A program made the position numbers and the translations under genes. 8,131 bases of DNA, from NCBI GenBank assembly GCA_003152595.1, contig PMAM01000324.1, positions 1-8,131 of the forward strand, in the 5' to 3' direction. Source of the stretch: Acidobacterium sp. (GTDB taxonomy: Bacteria; Acidobacteriota; Terriglobia; Terriglobales; Acidobacteriaceae). The notes beneath the pieces are model-generated. The model was not told the origin of the DNA. It did no database searches and worked only from the letters and a program-made list of their open reading frames with translations. Positions 1 through 6,489 of the stretch are shown here, piece by piece (positions within the stretch are counted from its first letter, which is position 1; every line of letters starts with the position of its first letter).

Positions 1-714
1 GATGGCGGCACACCGCGGCAAATCGACACGGGCGAGGCCACACGCTGCACCGGAAGTCACGGACTCTCACCCGACGGAAAACTCCTCGCTATGACCTGTG
101 CGACCGCCGGAAAATCGGAATTTCGCGTCTACCTTGTTCCTGTCACCGGCGGCGCTCCCCGCGTGCTTACCGAACACCCCAACTCCTGGTTCCACAGCTG
201 GTCGCCCGACGGCAAGACGATCCTCTTCTCGCGGCCGGATCATGGATCGCTCAACATATTTGCGATTCCTGCGGGGGGCGGCGAAGAGCACGCGCTGACG
301 ACGGGGACGGGCGTCAGCGATGATCCCGACTACTCGCCCGATGGACAGTACATTTATTTCAACTCCGACCTCGGCGGCTCGATGCAGATCTGGCGGATGC
401 ATCCCGATGGCGGTTCGCCGGAGCCAATGACTCACGACGACTGGGTGAACTGGACCGCGCACCCTTCGCCGGACGGCAAATCGATCGTCTTCATCAGCTA
501 TGAGCCTGGGACCACGGGCCATCCGGCGAACAAGCCTGTTGCGCTGCGGGTGATGACGCTCGAGGATCGCAGCATTCACGTGCTCTTTCGACTCGTCGGC
601 GGGTCGGGCACGATGAATGTTCCTTCCTGGGCTCCGGACAGCAAACTTCTGGCCTTTGTGAGCTATCAAATGCTGGCCCCGGAGACCGGCGATCAGAGCG
701 GCACCCACCCATAA
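1..714 (+). CDS. PD40/TolB-like beta-propeller protein, 3' part (5' end outside window)
   Basis: The frame is open from base 1 and ends at TAA 712-714, giving 237 C-terminal residues. Five blade-type motifs are visible: SPDGK at residues 23-27 and 68-72, SPDGQ at 112-116, SPDGK at 156-160 and a degenerate APDSK at 211-215. They are spaced about 44-45 residues apart (55 for the last), and each is followed by a beta-strand-like stretch such as LLAM, TILF, YIYF or SIVF. This is the WD40-like PD40 repeat of the TolB C-terminal propeller. Such proteins are usually secreted or periplasmic and act as binding platforms. No catalytic motif or transmembrane segment is seen in the visible part, and the ligand cannot be predicted. 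It is not classical TolB by context, since no tol-pal genes are nearby. A separate 115-bp gap follows, so it is probably not part of the downstream operon. The missing N-terminus could hold a signal peptide or another domain. Confidence 0.85.
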   Translation, partial: DGGTPRQIDTGEATRCTGSHGLSPDGKLLAMTCATAGKSEFRVYLVPVTGGAPRVLTEHPNSWFHSWSPDGKTILFSRPDHGSLNIFAIPAGGGEEHALTTGTGVSDDPDYSPDGQYIYFNSDLGGSMQIWRMHPDGGSPEPMTHDDWVNWTAHPSPDGKSIVFISYEPGTTGHPANKPVALRVMTLEDRSIHVLFRLVGGSGTMNVPSWAPDSKLLAFVSYQMLAPETGDQSGTHP

Positions 715-797
715 CAGAGGCTGCACGCGCAGCTGTCGAGCGATCGGGACCCACGAATCTATCCCTCCAACCGGCGGTCCCCTTCGCGCCGCGGCTG

Positions 798-806
798 TGC
801 TACTAT
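798..806 (+). promoter_or_regulatory. Possible extended -10 promoter element for the operon
   Basis: TGCTACTAT fits an extended -10 pattern (TG, one base, then TACTAT, which matches 4 of 6 bases of TATAAT). It lies in the only real gap upstream of the five-gene operon. A start about seven bases downstream would leave a short leader carrying the ribosome binding site at 816-820. No convincing -35 box is seen 17 bases upstream, so the call is weak. Confidence 0.3.
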
Positions 807-815
807 GCCCACACT

Positions 816-820
816 CGGAG
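816..820 (+). promoter_or_regulatory. Ribosome binding site that sets the start of the six-TM gene
   Basis: CGGAG lies nine bases before ATG 830. It favours that ATG over the in-frame GTG at 797, which would add 11 residues without a better site upstream. Confidence 0.6.
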
Positions 821-829
821 TCACTTCTC

Positions 830-1840
830 ATGGCAGGCGGGCAAAGCTGGGCAGGTTCGGAGAGCCTTGCGCAGACCACTTCCGGTTACGATCTTCGGCC
901 TCTTTCCACCGGTGAAGTCCTCGACCGCACCTTTCAACTCTATCGTTCGCGATTTGCGCTGTTCGCCGGCCTGGCTGCGCTTCCAGCGGGCGTGAGTTTC
1001 GTGAGCGGCGCTCTGCAGGTGCTGTTCACAATGGGCGAGCGCACCATGCGGAACGGTATGCAACTGCAGACGATCACGAAGCCCGTGCTCTACGGCGTCA
1101 TCGTCACCATCGGCGTGCTGCTCTACTTCGCGTGTTACGGAATCACACAGGCGGCCACCACCTGGGCTGTCGCGGAGATTTACCTCGGCAAGCCTGCCTC
1201 GGTGGGTGCCGCGTGGAAAGCCGCCACCACACACTGGTTCCGCTACGTGCTGGTGACGCTGCGCCAGTACTGGAGCATCTCCTGGTGGGTCATGCTCTCG
1301 GTGGGCATGTTCTTCTCCGTTCTCGCTCTGGTGCCGCGGCTGGGCGGCGGCTCGGCGATCGCAGTCGGCGTCCTCTCCTTTATCTTTGGTCTGCAAATCT
1401 TCGCGAGCTTCATTTACGCCATCTATGCGGCGATTCGTGTTTCGCTGGCCGTGCCCGCTTCAGTGATTGAATCACTCGGCCCCAACGTGGCGGTCCGCCG
1501 CAGCATGGCTCTGCTCACCGAGCGCAAGGGCCGCATCTTCCTGCTGGGCCTGCTGATCATCGCCATGAGCATGATCGTCGGCATGGTGCTCTCACCGCTG
1601 GCGTTCATCGGAATGCGCGCGCACGGCGCGGAGCGCAACATCCTGCAGATGGTTCAGCTCAGCGGTGCATTTCTCTCCCGGTTGCTCGTCGGTCCGGTCG
1701 CCGCGATTGCGCTGTGCCTCTTTTATTTCGACGAGCGCGTACGCCACGAGGGCTTCGACATCGAATTCCTGATGCTGCGCACTGGTCCACCGCCCGCCAA
1801 TCCTCCTGCGGAGACAAGCCCATCTCCGGAGCCTGCATAA
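830..1840 (+). CDS. Six-TM integral membrane protein (GDPD membrane-domain-like)
   Basis: A 336-residue polytopic protein. The cytoplasmic N-terminus carries LRPLSTGEVLDRTFQLY (about residues 22-38), a signature that opens many bacterial proteins annotated as glycerophosphoryl diester phosphodiesterase membrane-domain or related uncharacterised families. Hydrophobic segments lie at about 43-63, 86-106, 151-168, 176-204, 236-261 and 283-300. Between helices, VPASVIESLGPNVAVRRSMALL (208-229) matches the family pattern of an amphipathic loop with ExxG and RS. The end has the family-like FDERVRHEGFDIEFL (300-314), then a proline-rich tail. No phosphodiesterase catalytic domain is present, so enzymatic activity should not be assumed. 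The ATG at 830 is chosen for the CGGAG nine bases upstream. It is first in the operon, and its TAA overlaps the apparent start of the next gene. A membrane scaffold or accessory role is inferred from its MoxR/DUF58 neighbours. Confidence 0.8.
   Translation: MAGGQSWAGSESLAQTTSGYDLRPLSTGEVLDRTFQLYRSRFALFAGLAALPAGVSFVSGALQVLFTMGERTMRNGMQLQTITKPVLYGVIVTIGVLLYFACYGITQAATTWAVAEIYLGKPASVGAAWKAATTHWFRYVLVTLRQYWSISWWVMLSVGMFFSVLALVPRLGGGSAIAVGVLSFIFGLQIFASFIYAIYAAIRVSLAVPASVIESLGPNVAVRRSMALLTERKGRIFLLGLLIIAMSMIVGMVLSPLAFIGMRAHGAERNILQMVQLSGAFLSRLLVGPVAAIALCLFYFDERVRHEGFDIEFLMLRTGPPPANPPAETSPSPEPA
1828..1831 (+). promoter_or_regulatory. Ribosome binding site placing the DUF4129 start at a non-standard ATA codon
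   Basis: GGAG is followed by a five-base spacer and then ATA at 1837. The next two junctions have the same five-base spacing (GAGG 2820-2823 before ATG 2829; AGGGA 4036-4040 before ATG 4046). It is the main argument that translation starts at 1837 (or ATC 1840) rather than at GTG 1714 or GTG 1888. Confidence 0.55.
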
Positions 1841-2832
1841 TCCGCGCTCGCCGCGCCAGCTTCGCCGTTGCTGGGTTCTTTGTTGCGGTGCTGGCAGTTT
1901 CACCCGCGCACGCCAACGACGCGCACGTGACCGTGTCGGAGCGGGTTCTGCAGCAGAGCACACTGGCGGACTATACCCGGGAGTTGCATGCGCTTCGCTC
2001 TCTGGCTGCGGCGTGCGCGCAAAACGCGTCGGCGTGCGACCCGAGTCGGGTGGGCGCGGATGAGCACGTCACGCTGGCGAATAAATCTTTCTTCGATGCG
2101 CATTTTGCGTGGATGAGCGATGCGCTGTCGTCGGCAAAATCGCTCCCCGATCCGAGACGCGCCGCACTCATGGCCGATGCTGAAGCGCAGATTGACGAAG
2201 ATCTGGCCGATGCGCAGCCAGCTCCCGCGGCACCCGACTTCTCGTTGGCGCGCAAAGAAGCCAATGCGATCCTGGCGAGCCGGGAGTTCAACACCTCTGC
2301 CGCTCCTTCTCTTCGCGACCAGATCATCGCGCTGCTGTATCGCTGGCTCGACCGGATGCTCGCGCACGTGGCCGCGTTCGGTTCGCGTTCGCCCTGGATC
2401 GGTCCGCTGATCGAGTGGGGCCTGGGCGGAATTGTCTGCGCGTTGCTCCTGGTGTGGGCCTTCAGAACCGTGCGCAGACAGCGTGTCCGCATGCAGCTGG
2501 ATGCCACGCGGCGCATCGAGCAGACCGACGAGCGCGTGCTGAACTGGATGCGCGAGGCCGAAGAGCATGCCGCCGGCGGCCGCTTCCGCGATGCCGTGCA
2601 TTGTCTCTACTGGGCCAGCATCGTCACCCTCGAAGGGCAACGGTTGTGGCAACCGGATCGCGCGCGCACGCCACGCGAGTATCTGCGCCTGCTGGATCCG
2701 GCCTCTGCAATTGCGCCGCTGCTTCGGCGACAAACTTTTAGCTTCGAGACAATCTGGTATGGGCTGCGCCCGGCGGCGCGCCCGGATTACGACAGCGCGC
2801 TGGAACTGCACCGCCAGCTGAGGTCGGCATGA
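1837..2832 (+). CDS. DUF4129-domain protein with signal peptide and one TM segment
   Basis: About 331 residues if begun at ATA 1837. A clear signal peptide follows at once: RARR, then a hydrophobic core from about residue 9, with probable cleavage after SPAHA (22-26). Residues 27-193 form a largely helical, charged, probably periplasmic region whose only cysteines are C60 and C67. A TM helix lies at about 194-208, followed by basic RTVRRQR, consistent with a cytoplasmic C-terminus. The C-terminal domain (about 232-328) shows DUF4129 hallmarks: GGRFRDAVHCLYWAS, TPREYLR (278-284) and FETIWYG (303-309). No transglutaminase domain, sometimes joined to DUF4129, is present. The start is unusual. 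The only ordinary in-frame codons are GTG 1714, which buries the signal peptide behind 42 residues and overlaps the previous gene by 127 bp, and GTG 1888, which cuts the signal peptide. The 3' end overlaps the DUF4350 gene as ATGA. Family call is firm; start is uncertain. Confidence 0.8.
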   Translation: MIRARRASFAVAGFFVAVLAVSPAHANDAHVTVSERVLQQSTLADYTRELHALRSLAAACAQNASACDPSRVGADEHVTLANKSFFDAHFAWMSDALSSAKSLPDPRRAALMADAEAQIDEDLADAQPAPAAPDFSLARKEANAILASREFNTSAAPSLRDQIIALLYRWLDRMLAHVAAFGSRSPWIGPLIEWGLGGIVCALLLVWAFRTVRRQRVRMQLDATRRIEQTDERVLNWMREAEEHAAGGRFRDAVHCLYWASIVTLEGQRLWQPDRARTPREYLRLLDPASAIAPLLRRQTFSFETIWYGLRPAARPDYDSALELHRQLRSA

Positions 2833-4049
2833 AGAAACTCAGCAGCGACTGGCGATTCCTGCTGATCTTCGGCGGCGTCGTGATCGCGCTTATTGTGGTC
2901 ACCGGGATTCTCGCGCCCAATCGCGAAGACCGCGACCCCACGCCCAGCACCTGGAACTCGGGGTCCGCTGGGGCGAAGGCGGCGTACTTGCTGCTGGGGC
3001 AGCTCGGTTACAACACGGTGCGCTGGGATCGCCCTGAGGCGGAACTTTCATCCATCGATGCATCGCACGCAACGCTCGTCCTCGCAGAACCATCGCCTTC
3101 GCTCACCGCGCTCACCGACAAGGACCGCCAGCAACCCTTCGTCGACTTCCTCCATCGCGGCGGCCGCATTGTCGCGACCGGCGCAGTCGCGGCGCTTTTC
3201 CTTCCGAACGCGAAGGTGGCGCAGGCGGAGCGGCTCTTCACTGACCTTTGCATCACAGCACCGGAAGGCCCGGGTCCGCTGGCGCGCGCGGGGGAGCTTG
3301 AAATGCCCGCGCCGGTTCGCTGGAGCGGCGATGACCCGGCGGTGCGCGTTTCGCAAACCTGCGGCAACGGCGCTGTCGTCGTCTCGTACCGCGAAGGCCA
3401 GGGCGAAATCGTCTGGTGGGCCTCTTCCACGCCGCTCACGAACATGGGCCTGCACAACGATGGCAACCTGCGTCTGTTGCTGGCCAGCGTTGGCGACCCG
3501 GATCGCACGGTTTATTTCGATGAGTTCCTGCACGGCGTGAACGCCAGCCCGTGGACGACGACGCGCGGCACGCCTCTCACCGCCATCGAAATTCAAACGG
3601 CGTGCATCGCGGCGCTCCTGCTTTTTAGCTTTGCTCGCGGCAGCGGTCCGCAGCGCGCGCTGGTGCAGCCACCGCGCGCTTCGCCGCTGGAATTCGTCGA
3701 GTCGATGGGAGCGCTGTATGCGAAGGCCGGAGCCAGCAGCGTCGCCATCTCCGCCGCGGAGCGCCGGGTCAGCGAGTTTCTGATGCGCGAATGTCTGCCT
3801 GCGGAGACTCTGCGCTCTGGTCCAGCCGCCGTTGCCGCCGCGGTCCAGACACGTTTTGGCTACGACACCACGGCGCTGGCCGCCGATCTCGAAGCGGCAC
3901 GTCAGGCGGAGTACGATAGTCCCCGACCGGTTGTGGCGCTGGCGCTGGTGCGGCGCCTCGACCAACATATCGCGATGTTGAACGACCGGATTCGCAACCC
4001 GCAGCAGAACGCGGGGCTCAAGCGAAAACCAACCCAGGGAACTGCATGA
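2829..4049 (+). CDS. DUF4350-domain membrane protein
   Basis: A 406-residue protein. The N-terminus MKKLSSDWRF is followed by a TM helix (about 10-29), so residues 30-251 should be periplasmic; a second TM helix lies at about 252-268. The region between carries DUF4350 features: a small-residue motif GSAGAKAAYLLLGQLGYNTVRW (45-66), FLHRGGRIVATG (107-118), the TPLTNMGLHNDGNLRLLL stretch (201-218) and YFDEFLHG (229-236). The fold resembles a class I glutamine-amidotransferase/GldG-like domain, but I see no catalytic triad. C141 and C178 are the only cysteines in the periplasmic part. The cytoplasmic tail (269-406) is alanine-rich and helical and ends in basic residues. GAGG at 2820-2823 sits five bases before the ATG, and both ends overlap neighbours by ATGA, so translation is probably coupled. 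Its role is unknown; it usually accompanies DUF4129 and MoxR genes. Confidence 0.85.
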   Translation: MKKLSSDWRFLLIFGGVVIALIVVTGILAPNREDRDPTPSTWNSGSAGAKAAYLLLGQLGYNTVRWDRPEAELSSIDASHATLVLAEPSPSLTALTDKDRQQPFVDFLHRGGRIVATGAVAALFLPNAKVAQAERLFTDLCITAPEGPGPLARAGELEMPAPVRWSGDDPAVRVSQTCGNGAVVVSYREGQGEIVWWASSTPLTNMGLHNDGNLRLLLASVGDPDRTVYFDEFLHGVNASPWTTTRGTPLTAIEIQTACIAALLLFSFARGSGPQRALVQPPRASPLEFVESMGALYAKAGASSVAISAAERRVSEFLMRECLPAETLRSGPAAVAAAVQTRFGYDTTALAADLEAARQAEYDSPRPVVALALVRRLDQHIAMLNDRIRNPQQNAGLKRKPTQGTA

Positions 4050-5023
4050 CTGAAATTCTCGAAAGCAACAGCGAAGTCCGCGCCGTGCTGTCCATCTTCG
4101 AACGAGGGAAAGCCGAGTTGGGCAAGATCATCTCCGGACAGACGGAGCTGATCGAGCAGGCCATCCTGACATTCCTTTGTGGCGGACACGCGCTGGTCGA
4201 GGGCGTTCCCGGCGTGGCGAAAACCATGACGGTGAAGACGCTGGCGCGATTCCTCGCGCTCGACTTTCGCCGCATCCAGGGCACGCCTGACATGATGCCC
4301 GCCGATATTCTCGGCACCAGCGTTTTCTCGCTCAAGACCAGCGAGTTCACGTTTCATCGCGGCCCGGTCTTCACCCAGTTTCTGCTTGCCGACGAGATCA
4401 ATCGCATGCCGCCGCGCACGCAGGCCGCGCTGCTGGAGAGCATGGAAGAGCGCCAGGTGACGATCGACGGCGAGACGCATGCGCTCGACGACTTCTTCAC
4501 CGTCTTCGCCACGCAGAACCCGCTGGAGTTCGAGGGAACGTATCCTCTACCCGAGGCGCAGCTCGACCGCTTCCTGATTAAGATTCGCGTGAGCTATCCG
4601 AGTGCCGGCGAGGAGCGGACGGTGCTCGAGCGCCATCACGCCAAGGGCGACACGCCGCAGTTCGAGGCAATTGAGATCGCCGGCGTTTCTGCGCAGGATC
4701 TCGTTGCAGCACGGCGGGAGTTGCGAGCGGTACGCGTGGAGCCGGCGTTGTTCGATTACCTGCTTGCTGTGGTGCGGCGCACGCGCGAGTGGCCCGCCAT
4801 CACGCTGGGTGCGAGCCCGCGCGCTGCGGCGAATCTGCTGATCGTTGCCAAAGCCTGTGCGGCGAAAGATGGACGCGACTTTCTGATTCCGGACGACGTG
4901 AAGCAGGCGGCGCTGCCGTGTTTGCGGCACCGCATCATTCTGAAGGCCGAAGCGGAACTCGAGGGTTTCGATCCCGACCGTGTTCTGGCCGACGTACTGG
5001 CTGCAACGCCTCTGCCGAAATGA
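4046..5023 (+). CDS. MoxR-type AAA+ ATPase
   Basis: A 325-residue cytoplasmic ATPase of normal length for the MoxR family. Visible in order are Walker A GVPGVAKT (53-60, the usual MoxR form), Walker B FLLADEINR (112-120), sensor 1 ATQNP (155-159), the highly typical EGTYPLPEAQLDRF (163-176) with its candidate arginine finger, and sensor 2 GASPRA (255-260, R259), followed by the helical AAA lid ending near 311. All key nucleotide-binding residues are present, so it should hydrolyse ATP. MoxR proteins are thought to remodel or assemble partner proteins containing vWA domains. Here the adjacent DUF58 protein is the obvious partner, and the two genes overlap by four bases. AGGGA (4036-4040) lies five bases before the ATG. 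The family is firm; the substrate and the downstream process are not known from the sequence. Confidence 0.95.
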   Translation: MTEILESNSEVRAVLSIFERGKAELGKIISGQTELIEQAILTFLCGGHALVEGVPGVAKTMTVKTLARFLALDFRRIQGTPDMMPADILGTSVFSLKTSEFTFHRGPVFTQFLLADEINRMPPRTQAALLESMEERQVTIDGETHALDDFFTVFATQNPLEFEGTYPLPEAQLDRFLIKIRVSYPSAGEERTVLERHHAKGDTPQFEAIEIAGVSAQDLVAARRELRAVRVEPALFDYLLAVVRRTREWPAITLGASPRAAANLLIVAKACAAKDGRDFLIPDDVKQAALPCLRHRIILKAEAELEGFDPDRVLADVLAATPLPK

Positions 5024-6489
5024 TCCATACCCTCATTCCGCCGCCGGTGGCCGCCCTGGCGCATTCCAGGGGCCGCTTCGGCAGGATTTTCGGAACGACG
5101 CTCACCGCACGAGCGCTGCTGTTGCTCCTGGCCGGACTGCTCTGCGCGATTTCTGGATTCTTCGGGCTGCACTGGCTGGCATTGATGCTCGCGTGGGACG
5201 GGGTAGTCCTTCTTTTGGTAGTTGTAGATATATTGTCACTGCCACTGGCACATTCTTTGCGCGTCACGCGGACGTTCGTCGACTCGCCCGTGCTGGGCCG
5301 TGAGACTCGCATTGAATTGGCGGTTGAACACGACGCAAATGCGGTTCTGCGAGTCCAGGTTGCAGACGATCTGCATCCCGCGCTTGCCCAGCTGCCGCCT
5401 TCCGCCACGCTCAGCGTTTTTCCTCGCGATCCTGCGCGTATCACGTTCATGGTGACGCCGAACCGGCGCGGTGATTTCACGCTCGGACCGGTGTGGCTGC
5501 GCTGGAGCGGTCGCCTGCGTCTGGCCGAGCGTCGGGCAATCTGCGAGCCTGCGCAGAAGGTTCGCGTCTATCCGACGATGGAGCGCTCCGCCGATGATAC
5601 GGCACTGTATCTGTTACGTATTCGCCAGATCGAGTTGCAGCGCCGGCGCCTGCGTCTGACCGGTACCGGCCGCGAGTTCGACCACCTGCGCGATTACCGC
5701 GCGGGCGATGAATTGCGCAACATCTCCTGGCCGGCAACGGCTCGCCGCGCCAAAGTGGTGACACGCGAATTCACCACCGAGCGCAGCCAGCAAGTGTGGA
5801 TCGTCGTCGACGCGGGGCGGTTGTCGGGGACGGTCTTCGAAACGCGCCACGCCATAGCGGCGGGCCGTTCATCGCATCCGGCCAGCTTCCGCGACGCGGC
5901 TTCGAACGAATTTTTCCTTTTAAGCCTCACGCAGCTCGATCAGGCGTGCAGCGCGGGGATCGCGCTGGCGCAGACAGTAATGCAGGCGGGCGATAAGGCC
6001 GGTTTGCTGGTCTATGGCCGCGCAATCCAGCAGCAGCTTCTACCCGCCACCGGCGCCAACTCCCTGCGCGTGATGATCGATTCACTCTCGCAGGCGCGCG
6101 TGGAAGGTTCGGAGGCCGATCATCTGCGCGCCGCTGCCCGGCTGGGCCAGTTGCAACGCCGCCGCAGCCTCGTCCTCTGGATCACGGAGATGGCCGACAG
6201 TGCGCGCCGCCCCGACATTGCCGACGCCGCGGCCGACCTCGCTCGCCGCCACCTGGTCCTGCTGCTGGTGCTCAGTTATCCGGAGATTCACGCAACCGCC
6301 GCGCGCGAACCGCAAACCGCAGTGCAAATGTTCGAGTCCGCCGCTGCGCAGGAAGTGCTTGAGCGACGGCGCCTGGTTCTGGCTGGGCTTCGCTCGAAGG
6401 GCGTGCTCGTCGCGGAGACGACGCCCGGCGCGCTCCGCACCGACGCAATCAATGAGTATCTTGAAGTGAAGGCGCGAGGGCTCCTGTAG
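5020..6489 (+). CDS. DUF58-domain protein (vWA-like MoxR partner)
   Basis: A 489-residue protein starting at ATG 5020, which overlaps the MoxR stop as ATGA; the longer in-frame reading upstream lies wholly inside the MoxR gene. Two TM helices (about 31-49 and 52-72) anchor it. A beta-rich region follows (80-185, with VTPNRRGDFTLGPVWL at 145-160). The DUF58 core has GTGREFDHLRDYRAGDELRN (215-234), then ISWPATARRAKVVTREF (235-251) and VWIVVDAGR (259-267). A vWA-like domain continues to the end. The usual metal-binding DxSxS is replaced by D264-A-G-R-L-S, and about 30 extra residues separate it from the LTQLDQA helix (303-309) and GDKAGLLVYG (324-333). No clear Shine-Dalgarno precedes the ATG, so expression probably depends on coupling to MoxR. 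Its last 14 codons overlap the 3' end of the convergent SpoIIM-family gene. Known biology: DUF58 proteins commonly pair with MoxR ATPases; the exact role is unknown. Confidence 0.92.
   Translation: MIHTLIPPPVAALAHSRGRFGRIFGTTLTARALLLLLAGLLCAISGFFGLHWLALMLAWDGVVLLLVVVDILSLPLAHSLRVTRTFVDSPVLGRETRIELAVEHDANAVLRVQVADDLHPALAQLPPSATLSVFPRDPARITFMVTPNRRGDFTLGPVWLRWSGRLRLAERRAICEPAQKVRVYPTMERSADDTALYLLRIRQIELQRRRLRLTGTGREFDHLRDYRAGDELRNISWPATARRAKVVTREFTTERSQQVWIVVDAGRLSGTVFETRHAIAAGRSSHPASFRDAASNEFFLLSLTQLDQACSAGIALAQTVMQAGDKAGLLVYGRAIQQQLLPATGANSLRVMIDSLSQARVEGSEADHLRAAARLGQLQRRRSLVLWITEMADSARRPDIADAAADLARRHLVLLLVLSYPEIHATAAREPQTAVQMFESAAAQEVLERRRLVLAGLRSKGVLVAETTPGALRTDAINEYLEVKARGLL

Noticed and set aside
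720..733. Hairpin GCTGC-ACGC-GCAGC after the propeller gene as a terminator
   Set aside because: Only a 5-bp stem with no T-run after it; common by chance in GC-rich DNA.
797..829. GTG 797 as the start of the six-TM gene
   Set aside because: ATG 830 has CGGAG at good spacing, the added 11 residues look unrelated to the family, and the GTG overlaps the possible -10 element.
1714..1836. GTG 1714 as the start of the DUF4129 gene
   Set aside because: It would overlap the previous gene by 127 bp and place 41 arginine-rich residues, out-of-frame shadow of the upstream gene, before a complete signal peptide.
1900..2811. Long minus-strand open frame opposite the DUF4129 gene
   Set aside because: Arginine-rich, low-complexity translation with no family motif; typical shadow of a GC-rich gene. 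The same holds for the minus-strand frame at 3048-3968.
4046..6489. Magnesium chelatase or methanol-dehydrogenase maturation genes
   Set aside because: The ATPase and DUF58 pair fit the general MoxR group, and no chelatase subunits, tetrapyrrole genes or methanol oxidation genes are nearby.
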